This document shows, piece after piece, positions 34,406-48,162 of a stretch of 64,000 bases of DNA. The stretch comes from Limonium bicolor (taxonomy: Eukaryota > Streptophyta > Magnoliopsida > Caryophyllales > Plumbaginaceae). The notes under the pieces were generated by a model. That model searched no databases and was not told the origin of the DNA. It worked only from the letters and a program-made list of their open reading frames with translations. The stretch lies in NCBI GenBank assembly GCA_023374045.1, contig CM041783.1:99482357-99546356 (forward strand), read 5' to 3'. Position 1 is the first letter of the stretch. Every line of letters starts with the position of its first letter. Made by a program: the position numbers and the translations under genes.

Positions 34406-36977
34406 CAGTAAAACGGACTATTAAGAGGAGCTTTGGCAAGCGACAAGTACTTAGCAAAGTACCAGGATGGCGAATGAAGCCAATATAGCAACTCAACCTA
34501 AAAAAAAATTCTGAAATGAAACCTTGGAAAGGCCTAAAGGCCTGACCACTGTATAAAGAACATACCGGCCAGCAAGAAGCTGGACTGGGTAAGAATCAGC
34601 GGCATTGAAATGTATGAGAGCTGCTTTTAAAACTCGAATTTCTTTCAAACATAAAATTTTCTAAAAACCCCCGAGTTTTTAAACCAAACCAGAGAGCCAT
34701 GGTAAATCATCATAGGACGATACAAGAGGAGTTGGCAACAGAATACTTCACTTAGGCGTGACCGACACTACAAGTGTACACAAGGAGACATGGAACGACC
34801 GCACTCCAAAGGAGCTTGCGGGCCTGACAGACCAATTATGAGTTAGTTGGGTAGGTGGTAACGTATCAACAAGATACTCCATGTATGTATACAGTAGAGT
34901 ACGGTACACGGGAAGTAGCCCACTCCATACTACGACGAAAGAGCCAATTCAAACCAAGACAGTTGGACACTTGAATGATCGAAGAACATAAGGAAGCTTA
35001 CCAAGATTAAGGAGTCTAGAATCCAGTAGGATGATGGAGCTAGAACATAACGTTAAGAAGTGCGAGAAGCACAGAGTATTAAGCACAGGACATTGGATAT
35101 GTCTCCGGAAATACTTAATAACTGGGATATATACCAGTGTAAGCAATAAGATGAATGCCTAATTGATCATATCAATGTTTGATAAACGGGATAGAATTCC
35201 CACAGTATATCTCACTAAGAGAATAACGACCCTAATAAGTAGGTAAAGGAAAAGTATTAATACTCTACCAATAACGGGAGACATTACAACCCTAAACGGG
35301 ATAGTTTGAAGGACATAGCCGCAAGGCAAAGTCACAACTGAACGTAACCATAAGTACAAGCCAGATGTAATGGCATTACTCAGTAACACCCAGGAGCAAT
35401 CCGAGAAGGGTGCTGGAGTCAACAGTAGTTGAACGAAACATCGTGTTGAGAACACAAGTGTTTAAGCAAACACTCGGGTAGAACCCGAAGGGATCCCTCG
35501 TAACACGGGATACCCTAGATTGCCAGAGGGCATAAACAAATATCAAGTTGCTAAAGGGCCTTCCATGTATGGAAGAGTGTTGAGACAACCTTATCGAAAA
35601 AACCCAGTAATACCTCCAAACCATTTAATGGTATACGGAGAAGCAAGAACCTATATAAATAGCCCGCATGGAGAGCATGACGAGGCAAGGTGGCTTGTAA
35701 GCCGGATAAAACCAACTACAATACGTAGATCCAAACGTTGTAAACATATGCATAAAGGCATAAGAGGAACAGTGGTGAATGAACCACTACCTTAGAGTGG
35801 GGATACCACTTGTTATTATGGGCCTATGGAGCGGCATTTGCGTGAATCCTCCAGAGAAAGGCTACCACCTAAGTATGTAATGTGAAACCGCTAGAGCGGT
35901 GTAGTAAACTTGAGCATGTGTATATTGCAAGGAGTATATGAACTATAGTAGTGTGTAAAGAGGAACCTTGATGGCAGTACAAAGGGAACGATAGAGTAAT
36001 CGGATGAGTAGTGAACACTGTATGTGTACAGTATGAACTGCAGAATGAGCAGTGCGCAAGTGCGCAGAGAGATTTAAAGAGTAACGTATTCATTGAGCCA
36101 TAGTATAAATGGCGGGTAAAGTACATGAGTAGAAGCTAAAGTAGTAGCGGATGCCATGTAAACAAATGTTTGTAACGAGAGAACAAGGTACGCAGTAAGC
36201 GACCATTGTAAGAGTATAACAGTTAGTGATATGAAGCTGATGAGAAAATATGGTATAGGAGACAAAATCATTCCTATCTCATGAGAGAGTTACTATCAAG
36301 GGTTTACGCTTCTGCACTCTGTATGACTGAGTGTTTGGTATTGCACTTGTGCGGTAATGATCAAGTGGGAGAGCCAGGAATTGAGAAATGTCAACTAAGC
36401 CTGTTGTGTGAGAATCTAGAGAGATAACCGTGCGGCCATTGGCTAAAGATGCACAAAGAACGTGGGCAGTAACCCACAGGGCCCAAGATCGATATGTGGA
36501 AAAATACAGAGTAGTATGAATGAAGAACTCTGGTACAGAACCAAGAAACAAACATAATCCATGAGCCACTATAAAACGAGGAAGCACTACATGCTAAGTA
36601 GTAACTTGACCTCAACGACAAAAAGTCAGGAAAAAATAAGTGAATAATCACAAAGGTATACAGTGTTATACGAAGTAGATTCCCAGAGAACTGAGTGAGA
36701 CAATCTAAAATTCATCGAATTCGCATACGGTAAGAGATACCAAGCGACGATTGAAATACATTGAGAATACCAAAGAGCGAATTAAGCTCTAGTTATCAGG
36801 TCACGCAGCAGAAGCTTGTGGACCGTGATTCAGGGTTAAGTATACCTATGTCATAAACCCATTGAAGCCTTAGAGGCTAGAACCGAACCCGGTTATGAGC
36901 TAATTAACTGTACTGAAGCTTAAAACACTTCATAATACTCGAATTTATGAACCAATGTTCAGTGATAACATATGGTT

Positions 36978-37014
36978 GGTTACGCGGGCGTAACCCCTTT
37001 TAGGGGGGTAGGGC
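36978..37014 (+). promoter_or_regulatory. Hairpin and internal polypurine tract of D
   Basis: GGTTACG-CGGG-CGTAACC (36978-36995) then CTTTTAGGGGGGTAGGGC. It is the counterpart of 24071-24106 in B. Confidence 0.75.
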
Positions 37015-37579
37015 GAGAAACCGCTTAGAGTATGTTTTACGTATTGGTGCGTAAACTACTATGTGCATAGCACGAAAGAAATTATTTTGATGATTGGAAC
37101 TCATGTTACATAAACATGTTACCCATTCATCGTGTAAGTATGAGTATTGTGCATGAGAGATGCAAGTAATGAGAATGTAATATATATGAAAAGAGGAGTA
37201 GAGAAACTCCTGGGAATGAGAATCCCTATAGTATATGTCTAGTGAGATTAGACATGAGTTATGATGAGTATGAATCGGCATGAAACCGATGTGTAACCTA
37301 AGAGGGAGTGAGTTCCCTAGGTGATTTTATTTGAGAATGATAGATGGAGTGAGTTCCATCCTTTGGAGTTGTATGTTATGTGTTTTAAATTGAGCAATAA
37401 TTTGAGTAAAGAAGCCATAAGTATGGAATACCTGGGTAAATAGTGAAGCAATGAGAATGACAAATGACCTAAGTACTAGGAACTAGAGATTAATTGAAAC
37501 GAATTGTTTCGTGAATATAACTAGAAAGAGTAAAAGATAGAAAACGAAAATGTTTGACTATCTGTTTGTTTGAAACTGA

Positions 37580-37735
37580 CGTGGGAGGTGGAACTTGATC
37601 TGCTAGCGATCAAGGGAAACCGAACACAAATTGGGGTGGAAGGGAAGGATAGTTCAACACTGATGCTGATCACATCAGGGTTAGATGATTCCTGAAGCTC
37701 CCTATAGTGGTCGCAAGTAATCACGCTAAGAAAAG
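37580..37735 (+). other. Conserved block in D interior
   Basis: Contains GTGGGAGGTGGAACTTGAT and CTGATGCTGATCACATCAGG. Counterparts are at 2275-2440 (A, minus) and 48675-48820 (C). The reading frame seen in A is broken here. Confidence 0.65.
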
Positions 37736-38428
37736 ATACAACTACCATGAACCGGATTTGGAGTTGTGTGATGTTTTAAAAAGAATTTTCAAACAGATTT
37801 TGAAAAAAAAAGAATTTCCTTCAAGTATGAAGATGGAAATGAAACTGGTTTGAAACCGCTATCACCCGCCGATGGCTGAGCCTTAAGTCTTGATGACCGG
37901 TAGAACGGTGGGCGTGTATTAGTTTTGAAACCATTGCACGTACGTGCGGCGGTAGAGTAAGTGACCGTTGGGGCGGTGTCAGTGTGTGATTTTCCAAAGG
38001 CAGCGGGGACGGGGAGAGTACCCTGAGATGTTCCTGTGTTGAGTGAGTCAACCAGAGTGCCTGAGGATATGTATATGTGTAACGTTTTGATCAGAACCGA
38101 AGGGACCGTGGGCCAGAGAAAGAAGAGTGCCCATTTGTCATGAAACGGCCGTGAACCGAAAGAGTAAGTGTTCAACGTGACCGGTACCTGAGGGATCAGT
38201 AGTATATCACTCAACATGGATTCGAGGACTGTAGTGCCTTCTTGTCTTCGGACCGATTCCATGGAGAGAGAATAAAAGTATTTTTGATTGCTATACATGC
38301 TGTGATATGTGTGTGGTATGTGTAGTATAAAATGAGACTGACTTGTGGAGTCAGTAAGGTTATACATGTATTATAACCTTGGCATAGTACGCCATGAGAG
38401 TACCCATCTAGATTCACCAACTTTGAGG

Positions 38429-38450
38429 ACAAAGTCCTAAGGGGGTAGAT
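38429..38450 (+). promoter_or_regulatory. Polypurine tract of D
   Basis: ACAAAGTCCTAAGGGGGTAG followed by AT. It is shorter in G than those of A, B and C. The LTR start that follows is altered (TTTTAATTACCGG instead of TGAAATACCCCGG). Confidence 0.75.
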
Positions 38451-41400
38451 TTTAATTACCGGATCTAAAATGGCGATTAATTACTCTAATAAAATTATTA
38501 AGGCCTAATGGTGCCTAAAGAGTATTGGTAAAAAGAATAAAACAAAAGAAAAGAGAAAACGCTTGAAAAGCGAAAAACGCTAAAATGCGCGTTAATAAGT
38601 ATAAGAGAATAGATCTCGAGAGGGTCCGAGATGGATTCCTAAGGCTTAGTTAGGCCTATAGTATACGGGAATGATTCCGAAGAAAACGGATCCAAATAAT
38701 GGATTAAAACACTAATTAAGCATAAATAGCACGTTTTCGAGAAAACCGAAAACGTGACTTTAAGTGGTCAAATGGACCCGTAAAAATTATAGTTGATTAA
38801 ATAACTATAATTAAGTATTAATGGAAGCTTAATAGCCATTAAAAATAAAGAAACGAGAAAAATCCGAAAAACGGGCCCGGTTAGTGAATAGTGCCAACCG
38901 GGTAAAATAACGAGCGTTTCTGTCAGAAAACGAAAAACGCTCCAGCTCACTAATAAAGTGGGCCGGTTGGTTTTAATATAGTAGTAGCTCCCCCTCTCTT
39001 GTTAATAGTTAGGAATAAAGGAAGAAGAAAAGTGAAAGTAATAGTAAAAAGTAATTTAATACTCTCTCACCTCTTATTTCTCCTCACTCACGATCTCCTC
39101 CTTCCAAATCGAGCTCTTCTCCTTGCCTCTGTAATGTCGATTCCATCAGAGAGCACACAGCACCATTCATTCCTCCTTGCTTGCTCATTTCTTCATCAAA
39201 TCACACAAGAACACCACCGTTAGACTCGTACCGGCGAGGGCTACGTTTTCCACCCCTCAAAACCTTGGTTCCTCCACCTTCACTTCCATGGATGTTGGGC
39301 CTTTGAAGCTTAAAAGGGTGCTTTTAACTCTCATTCACCTCCTTGATGCCTCAAGGTAATTATAAGCTAGAGTTTTACTCATTTCTAGCTTGTTCTTGTA
39401 GTTTGGAGAATTTTCTCACGTTGAAATTTTTCCCCCATTCTAGCCGTGAGCTCCTTGCCCTTGTGGAGTGTTGGAAATGCCCATTTGATTGCCAAGCTAG
39501 CCATTTGGTTATTCTAAGGTAATACCTAAACTAAACTTTTAAAAACTAGCTCTTAATATGTTAGGTTGTGTGGAGAGAATTGAAATTGACTTGTGTTATA
39601 TGTGATGGGGATATGGTTGTAGTTAGCAATCCATAATCCTTGTGTGGTGTGGAAAACAAGAAGAGAAAGAGGGAACAAGATAAAGAGGAAGAAGAGGAGT
39701 GAAAACCGAAAGTAAACAAGGTAAAGAGCTTACCTTGTGCTTGTTTTATTTTCTTTGTGAAACCTATGTTGGTGTGTGTAAATAACCTTGAGCTTGTGTA
39801 GTCTTGGTACTACAATATTCGTAGCTGAAAGATAATGTTTTAATGTGTGGGAGTGTGTAAATGAACCTTGAAGTTAGGTTAGTGTACTTATGTGAGCAAA
39901 TGGGACTTTGATGTGTTGTTTATGTTAAACCAAACAGGTGGGAGAAGAGTGTTGTGAGCTGTTTTAGTGTGGTGAAAATGCTAAGGAAAGCAAGTAGGTG
40001 CTGTCAAAATTTCCTAGGAATGGATAAGTTGAGTGTTTTATTATAAGGATGAAACTAGGTGTTCAAGAGGGTTTAAATGAGTGGTAATGGTTTGGAAAAC
40101 CAAGCTTGAAGGAGAGTGTGTTAGGAGTAAAAATAATGCCATGTGATGCTTGGAATGGCTTCAGTATGAGAGGTTTGAATGGTTTAAAGTAATAGCCAAA
40201 ATCTGTTACAACTTAGAAGAACAAGAGAACTAGTTATGATATATAAGTGATTTTGAGAAGAATTTGAGTAAGGGTTTAACCCATGATTTGAAGTGGTTTA
40301 GAGCATGATTAAGGTGATTAAACATGTAGAAATCTTGTGGAAAGATTAGGGAAGATTGAGTGTGGATTAAGGATTGAAATGGGGGTGAAAATAATGTCGT
40401 TCAGGTTTGTAGCAGGGTCCGGGACCTAGTCCATGGACAAGGACCCGGACCCCCCTGTTTCTTCGAGAGAGGCAATGTCCACCTTGGTCCGGGACTTATG
40501 AGGACAAGGTCCCGGACCACCCCATATTTAGGCCGAGAGTGCAAGCCGTGTTGGTCCGGGACTTGGATAGGGACAAGGTCCCGGACCAATGTTGAATTTC
40601 ACCCGAGAGTTAGTTTGTGATTGGTCCGGGACTTAGGGTAGGACCAAGTCCCGGACCACCCCAGAAACCTACAGAGAGTGTTTTAAAGGTTGTAAATGAT
40701 GGGGGTTTGAATGTTAATGATGTTATAAGATGTTAAGGCCTTGTTTGGTGACATGTAAAGGCCCTAGGAAGTGTTAAGAAGTGATTGAGAAGTGAGAACT
40801 CAAATTAATAAAAGTAAAACCGAGAGATAACGGGATAACGGGGTAATACGGGAGTAACATTTTATTATGTTCCGTATGATATTAGTATTAATATAATGTT
40901 GAAACATTATCAGAGAACCGTGCGTGACCCGAGCTTGGTGAGATGACACGGTAAAAGTAAAAACCCCGGTGAAAGGTATGATTTTCTCATGCCCCGTATG
41001 CTAACCGAGTTACTCTGATTTGTGTGTTTGTGTGCCGGCTTAATCAAGATTAAAGCATGAAAATAATCCCTTGTTTGATTATGTATGCTTGTTGTATGTT
41101 GAATGAGCTAACATACTTGTATGCCGGTGTGGTCTAACTTAGTGCATAGACCGACTCTTAGTGAGTACTGATTGACTAGAAACCCGTTGAACGGTAGTCA
41201 CATAACCATGGTATTATGCAAACACACACAGCTATCGATTAAAGTATAACGATAACACAAACATATGAACTCCCTAAAATGCGAGGAGATGTACGGGTTG
41301 AGTATATACCCGATAACGGTTAGAGAAACTTATTGAAACAATCCACGAAATAAATATGAGTGGAGAGATAAATGACCTCCATCGAGAGGATTGAAGTTAG

Positions 41401-42697
41401 TCCAATAATGTAAACATATAAGAAAGGTAAAAGAGACCTAAGGGACTATGTGACTCCCTGAGATACGGTCGACCTCTTATATGAGGATTTTACCCGGTAT
41501 AAGAAAATATCCGAATGTACAAGCATATGATTGTGAGGGTAACACTTAAACCTAAGATTACCCGAATTTAAGTAAGTTCCCAAAGTCATTAGAAACATCG
41601 AGAATGATGCTTCTAGACTAATATACATGATATTACTATAACCCGAGAGAGGAGTGTATGGGAACGAGAGTAGTCCGAGAGTAGTCGGACCTAAGTAAAA
41701 GAGATAGGAACTAAGAGAGAGTTCCGTGAGCTAGTTGAACCTTCCCACCATGCTAGACCCAGAGTAGGGTCGAAACCGGGGAAGTAAGACTATGCTAGAG
41801 AGCCATGAGTTTTGGCTTAAGTATGTAATAAGAGTAACAAGCGTGACGTAGGAGACCTGTAGTGTCTCGAGAATCTACAAGAGCTTGAGTATGAATAACC
41901 CAAGAGTGTGGGGAGGTGAGATAATGAGTATAAATAACCCGAGAGAAAGGGGTGAGTATATGATGTGTAACCCGAGAGAATGGGTAAGTATATGAATGAG
42001 TAGCCCAAGAGAATGGGTGTGTATACGAATAAGTAACCCGAGAGAGCGGGTGAGGTATTGAATAAGTAAACAAGGCATAGTGAGGAATAACCCTCAATGC
42101 CTAAGAGTAACCAGTTACCACTAACAACATTGTTATGTTAGTTAGGAATCGTGTTCCGTGATTGGATGTAGATTCCTTGTGTGATATACATATATATTGT
42201 ATTGCCATGATGCATGTTGTTTGTTTAAAATGAACTCCATGTATATCCGACCCAAAGTAGTCGGCGTACCGCGGTTAGCACGCGGTATATGCGAATTTCA
42301 TGCGCAGCGTAAGCTGACCCCCTAGGGGGAACGTTTTTAGTGTGCAGGTACTTGAAGCTGACCACCGTTCGAGAGAGTAGGACGGGGACTGCTGTGAGCA
42401 TGGGTAGTTAAATGTAATTACTTATGCGTTTGAATGAGGTGTAAGTCCGAGTATGTTATCGGCATCCGTATATGTAGACTCGGTATAGTAGAGATATGAA
42501 TGAGTATTGTATTTGTATGAAGTACTCGGTTGTTCCAGTTCATCAGACCGTTACGGTATGTAAGAAAGGCCTGGTTAGCCACATGGGTGGCTAACGGCGT
42601 TGTTTCACCCCTCGTTGTAATTAGAGTTCGCTGCGTGAGTAGGAGTAATAGTAACAGTTTAAGAGGTAATGACGAGATTAACGGTTGGGGTGTTACA
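38451..42697 (+). repeat. 3' LTR of D
   Basis: Matches 29159-33456 throughout, with scattered one-base indels and few substitutions. Ends GTGTTACA, then GACGG and the resumed C LTR. The hairpin array is at 40416-40660. Confidence 0.92.
40416..40660 (+). repeat. GGTCCGGGAC hairpin array in D 3' LTR
   Basis: Same four units as 31160-31413. The two middle units keep fuller left arms (GGTCCGGGACTT) here than in the 5' copy, where one arm reads GGCGGGACTT. Confidence 0.9.
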
Positions 42698-44555
42698 GAC
42701 GGTGTGTTCCGGTTTGTAAACTCGGACACAAACCCGGACCACCCTAAAAATGCACCAGAGAGTGTTATTAAGTGTGTTTAAGATGGGGAAGTGAATGATA
42801 ATAGTTTTAGATGTTGATTAGGCCTTGTTTGGTGAGTTTTAAAGGCCATTGGAAGTATAAACAAGTGTTGGAAATGATTGAGAAAGCTGTGAGTTTAGTA
42901 CACAAAGTAAACCGAAAAACGGGATAACGGGGTAAAGTACGGGAGTAATAGTGTTACGTACTGTAATGCTTTGATGTTAATGAAACATTTGAATGTTATC
43001 AGTTGAACAAGTGTGAACGAGGAATGGAGGTCACACGGTAAAGCTAACCCGGTGAAGGGTATGGTTTTCTTGCAACCTGTGTCCTACCGGATTACACCGG
43101 CTTGTATGCCAATGTGTTTTTCTGTGTGTTGCCACCTTGCAAGATAAAACATGAAATGATTTACAGTAATTCATTATTGTGGCGTAATTAATTCCGATAC
43201 CGCTTAACCTTAGTTATGTGTTAAATAATAGTTAACCGTCCTTAGGTTCACATAAGAGATCGGTATTCGGAATAAACGTCCCCACCACGGGAACGTTCTA
43301 ACTACGGCTATCCGTGCGTTAGTGTATGTTGTGATTAAGTGTGATGTATGTGACTTGTTTACTATGTTGTTGTTGTTGGATACTGTTATCCGTGTTGTGA
43401 AATGGGATATGATTTCCCTTATGTGTCTAACCGAATTAGTAACACTATGTATGTATGTATGTGATAAGTTCCATAAGGGAACCCTTAACTAATAAGTATA
43501 TGTTATGTATGGAGAGGAATCCGGTCGTTCCGGTCGCGCGTATTGTTTGGGAGTTAATATATATATGTGAATTAACTCCCATCCTGTTATGTTAGGGTTG
43601 TTTTCCTTCATTGGATTTCGACCTCCCACTAGCTTAGCCAAAGCTTACCTACACGACCTCCATATCGGGCTTGGAGGGAAATTATGTAAATGTTGGTAGG
43701 GTGTCGATGCCTAAGTTCGCTTCGACTCCCTCTTTGTTATGTTACGGTTGTTCTTCCTCCTTGAATTACAACCACCCACAAGCTTAACCAAGGCTTACCT
43801 ACCTCATCACTATTGGAGCTAGGGGGAAATTGTGTATGTTGTGTACGGTCCTATATGAGACCGTCACTCAAGTAAAGAAAATGTATGTATGTCGTGCTCG
43901 GCCTATATCACCCCGGCACTCCCTAAATGAAGTTCATGTACTCTAAGAAGAGTGAAATTAAGTTGTGTATGTCATAAAGTGAAGTGTGTTGTTATGTTGA
44001 GTGTGCTAACCGTGTGTATGTATTCTATTAATGGATGTTTGCTTATAAGCATGATATGTGTGTGAGTTTGTGCATGTTTGAAATAAATCAACCGCATGCT
44101 AAGACGACATATAGTTGTGCGTGGCCCGGTAGCATGCGGGCTGCGGGATTACCATACTAGCAAAGGTGCTGACCCCCTTTGGGGCTCCCATACTTTTCAG
44201 GTACAAGGAACTGGAAGCCGTTCGAGAGTAGGACGGGGTAGTTGATTGTATGTGGGTAGTCATGAAAATTGTGGATGTGTTGTAGGTGTAGTAAGACCGA
44301 AATTGTATCGGCATTAGTTGTAATTACTCGGTACAGTTGTAATGTAAGTGTATAATGAATGTTGAACATGGAACGGGATTAATGTGTAGTTGCTCGGAAT
44401 TTTAGTCCATCAGACCGGTACAATGTATGTATGTTAGCCTTGTTAGCCACGTGGGTGGCTAACGGCGTGTAACACCAAAGAGTTAAGTGATGTTCTGAGT
44501 TATGAATTCCGCTGCGATATGTTGTTAAGTGTGTTGTTAGTTTTGGGGTGTTACA
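42698..44555 (+). repeat. 5' LTR of C, second part
   Basis: Starts with the second GACGG copy and continues to GTGTTACA. Matches 51925-53789. Contains the last array hairpin (42703-42745), a CCCCC-TTT-GGGG hairpin (44172-44184, one G fewer than the 3' copy at 53403-53415) and a U5 hairpin (44442-44463). Confidence 0.9.
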
Positions 44556-44560
44556 AAAAG

Positions 44561-44588
44561 TGGTATCAGAGCGAAGTATCGCTCTGAT
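44561..44588 (+). promoter_or_regulatory. Primer binding site of C inside a hairpin
   Basis: TGGTATCAGAGC starts 5 nt after the LTR. ATCAGAGCG (44565-44573) pairs with CGCTCTGAT (44580-44588). Confidence 0.92.
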
Positions 44589-45331
44589 GACTGAAATACC
44601 GAGCTTAGGAAGTACCGAGTTAAGAGTTTAGTACTTTGGGTTAAGGGTTGAGTGATAGCGTGAGGAGTACGCTAGTTAGGGAACTACTATTGTGTACTGG
44701 ATACCTACAGTATCCATCCCGCCCTCCACAAACCCTATTTTATAACTTGGGAAAGAACGCCAGAGATGAGAGTCATCTCTTACTTGGGAAAACCCGATCT
44801 GGCTGTTACTAAGTATCCTTATAAGTACGGAGAACCTGTCACACGTAGATCCCGAAAGGTGTGAATCCCGAAGACGGTCTCCATTTTAACAATATTAACC
44901 GCTCTTGTTAGCGAAAAGTGAAGAATCTTATGCACAAGAGAATGGAATTTCCAGCACCCTGGGTCGACATGCGGAGCAGTCGAGGACAACCAACTTGCAA
45001 CGTACCAAGCGTGCAACAGGCAAGGAGCGAGATAGTGAAACCCGAGACGAGTGTCTACGGGACTACAATGTTAACTAACACACCAACGGTTACCAACCGA
45101 TTAAGAACTACAACGTGGTACGAGGAGGATACAATACTAAGTAAAAAGGGGTCTCCTAGAAGGGGAACACCCTAGTAAATGGTTGTCATGTGAAGACACT
45201 AAGAACTACCCAAGGAATTGTTGTTAAGATGATAAGATCAAGCAAGGGCCAGCAAGGCCACAGATGTCAAGCGGGTCAAAGCAGTACCGCAACCGATGTG
45301 TATTGAACCAGTAGCCAGTCAGCATGGCGAA

Positions 45332-45350
45332 CTTGCCAAGGCAAGTGCTG
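45332..45350 (+). repeat. CACTTGCC-type hairpin in C interior
   Basis: ACTTGCC-AA-GGCAAGT, about 0.77 kb after the PBS; counterpart of those in A and D. Confidence 0.6.
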
Positions 45351-48123
45351 CTACAACAAGGCTGGCGGCAAATTATTAGCACTATAAAGTACTTAGTAAG
45401 TACCATGAAGTAAAGTGAGATCGTCATAACTGTGGAAGGCTTAGCAGCCTGACCTCTGTAATTGGAAAACACCAGTCAGCAAGAAGCTAGACTTGGTTAA
45501 GGCGAGAAAATGTTGTGAAACCACGAGATTTTCTTTCAAACTTAAATTCGTTTTCAAACCCTTTTTCAAAACCAAATTTTTCTTTCAAACCCAATCTATT
45601 TTAAATTCTTCTTCTTTTAAAACCAGACCAGAAGACCTACAAGGCCTCAGTGCCACATGGTAGGTAAGTTACACCTAGTTACTTTTAAACAACCGGATGG
45701 AAACCGGTAAACCCAAGGGTAACAACCCGAGGGAATGGAGTGAGTTCATAATAATACAACAGTGGATACACCTCCCTTGATTAAGTTCGGGAAGCATGGA
45801 ATGCATATTATCATAGGATAATATAAGAGGAGTTGACAACAGAATACTTCACCTAGGTGTGTGACGGACACTACGAGTATACCAACTGTAATGTGGGACG
45901 ACCGCACTCCGATAGGAGCTTGTGGGCCACAGACCTACTTATGGGTTAGTCAGGTAAGTAGCAATGTATCAGTAGGATACCCCACGTATGTATACGAGTG
46001 GAGTCTAGAACACGGGAAGTAGTCGACTCCATACTATGGTCCGAAGTAAAGTCAAGCAAGAGCAATGGATTACATCGAATCGTTGAAATAAAGGAACCCA
46101 GTTAAGTTAAGGAAGACTAAAGGAATTAGTAAGTGAATTTTAAGGAAATGTTTAAGGGTGAACAAGTGTGAAGGGCACTGATTAGTAAGTAAGGACATGG
46201 AATATGTCATAAGGAACCTGAAGGACGAACATATAGCTGGAGTAAGTACCCAGCCTAAATATGGCGAGGTAGATGCCTACTATGATACGTTAATGTGCAA
46301 TGATCGGGATGCGACTCCCGAAGTGATCACTTGAACTAGGGAATATCAATCTCACTGAAATGACATTTACCCAGCCAAGAACGCAGGCGATGTAGCTAAT
46401 GAAACGTACTCATAAGTGCGAGCCGGATATAATGGCATGACCTAGTAACACCAGGAACTATCCTTAAAAGGTGTTTGGGTCAACAATGGTTGAACGAATA
46501 ACGTGGCAGAAATGCAAGGTTGAAACTAACACCTGGATTAAGCATAAGTGTCAGGAGAAGTCTGACATCCTTGAAGGAGCATCCATGAAAGGAACGACGA
46601 CCTTGTCATGGAGCCCAATACAACCTATAAACCGTGTAATATGTACGGAGAAGTAAATATGCGTGAACACCTACAATGAGCAGAGCTCGAGGCAATAGAG
46701 CTTATAAGCCACAAGTAAAATGTGTGCTAAGTAAATTCTATTGATTATGGAAGTTTATGTTATATAGGTAAGTAAGCGGATAACGAACCACTGCTTCAAG
46801 AGTGGGGATACCTCGTGATATGTGAGACCGCAACAGCGGTAGTTATGTGAACCAAGTTTAAGAGATATGTTAGGAACGGACTATGAGGTTGTTACCTAAG
46901 AGTAATTGAATGAGTATTATACGCATAGAAGCGTTTATACCAGTGGTGGAGACCACAAAGGCAATAAGTCAAAATAGCAACCACCGTAGGCGTGGGATGC
47001 TAAATGTGTAATAAGACAACACGCTCAAGGAGCACAAAGACTCGAATAATAGCGTATTTAGCAACCAGCCAAATAAATGGCGAAACACAGTGGAATGGTG
47101 GAAGCTAATATAATGACGGATGCAGTGTAAGCTAATGTTATACAATGAGTGAAAGCACGGACCACAGCAAGCGACCGTTGCATAAGTATTGTTAAATAAT
47201 AAGGTGGCAATAAGACCAGTTATGAGTGAAACTCAATGGACATACAAGTAAGTGATGATAAACAGACTGGGCAATAAGCCAGTTTTGATACTATGTGATA
47301 AGGAAAACAGTGTGAATTCCTATTGCAATCCCATAAGAGACTTACTGTCAAGAGTTTACGCCTCTGCACTCTGTATGACTGAGTGTTTTGGTATTGCGCT
47401 TGCGCGGTAATGATCGAGTGAGATAGCTAGGAAGTTGGGAAATGTTAAAGGTGATAGAGAATAAGACTTATGGTGTGATAAAACTGATGCATAAGACAAG
47501 CACGGCGTACCAATCAAGGGTACTCATTTGGCATAAGTGACCACAGTAACACGATTATTAAACATCGGTATGGAATACCTCAAGTGTTGGGAATAACCAA
47601 CAGAGTACTACATAACAGGTAGTAGCTCAACCGTAACTGACAGTAAGTCGGAAGAAATCAAGTAAGTCATTGTGAAATACAGTAAATTATCATGGAAATG
47701 AATAGGAAGTTTGTAACTCACCAAATTCGCTCATGGTAAGTGATACCACGCGTCGGTTGAGAACCCGTTATTACCAAGATAAAGGTGATAATCAAGAATG
47801 TACAATACAGTAAGGATAATGTAAGGGGCAAATTAAGCTCTAAAGTTATTAGAGTTGCGCAGCGGAAAGTAGCGAGCCAGCAACTCAAGTGTTAAATGTG
47901 TGTAGTGAACATGAGTGAATGGCAAACTAATGATGCCAAAAAGCCTCACAGGCTAGAATCGAAACTAGTTAAGAGTTAAAATAAACTCTAGTGAGAATTC
48001 TTGGTTATGGACTAAACCGCCAATATGGCTAAGATCCTCAAACCAGAACACTGGTGTAATAAACCGCGTGGAGATAAAACACTTCACGACGGTAGACCGT
48101 TATAAACCAGTGATTAAGTGATT

Positions 48124-48162
48124 GATTACGTGGGCGTAATCCCTTTTAAGGGGGGTAGAGCG
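48124..48162 (+). promoter_or_regulatory. Hairpin and internal polypurine tract of C
   Basis: GATTACG-TGGG-CGTAATC (48124-48141) then CTTTTAAGGGGGGTAGAGC. Confidence 0.75.

Larger units (their letters stand above)
33488..38428 (+). other. Non-coding interior of D
   Basis: About 4.9 kb without a recognisable coding domain and with only short frames. It aligns by eye to C and A over several stretches: the segment after the PBS (33490-33720), a segment at about 34750-34930, the GCACTTGCC hairpin (34386-34405), the internal PPT (36978-37014) and a 150-bp block (37580-37735). Degenerate coding ancestry cannot be excluded. Confidence 0.75.
29159..42697 (+). mobile_element. Element D: non-autonomous Tekay-like retrotransposon
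   Basis: Complete: 5' LTR 29159-33456, PBS 33460, interior 33457-38450 without coding domains, PPT 38429-38450, 3' LTR 38451-42697, and GACGG duplicated on both sides. It is inserted in the 5' LTR of C. LTR copies are highly similar but differ by many one-base indels. Confidence 0.93.

Noticed and set aside
37789..38367. 192-aa minus-strand frame in D
   Set aside because: Antisense to the element, not conserved in C or A at the same place, no recognised domain.
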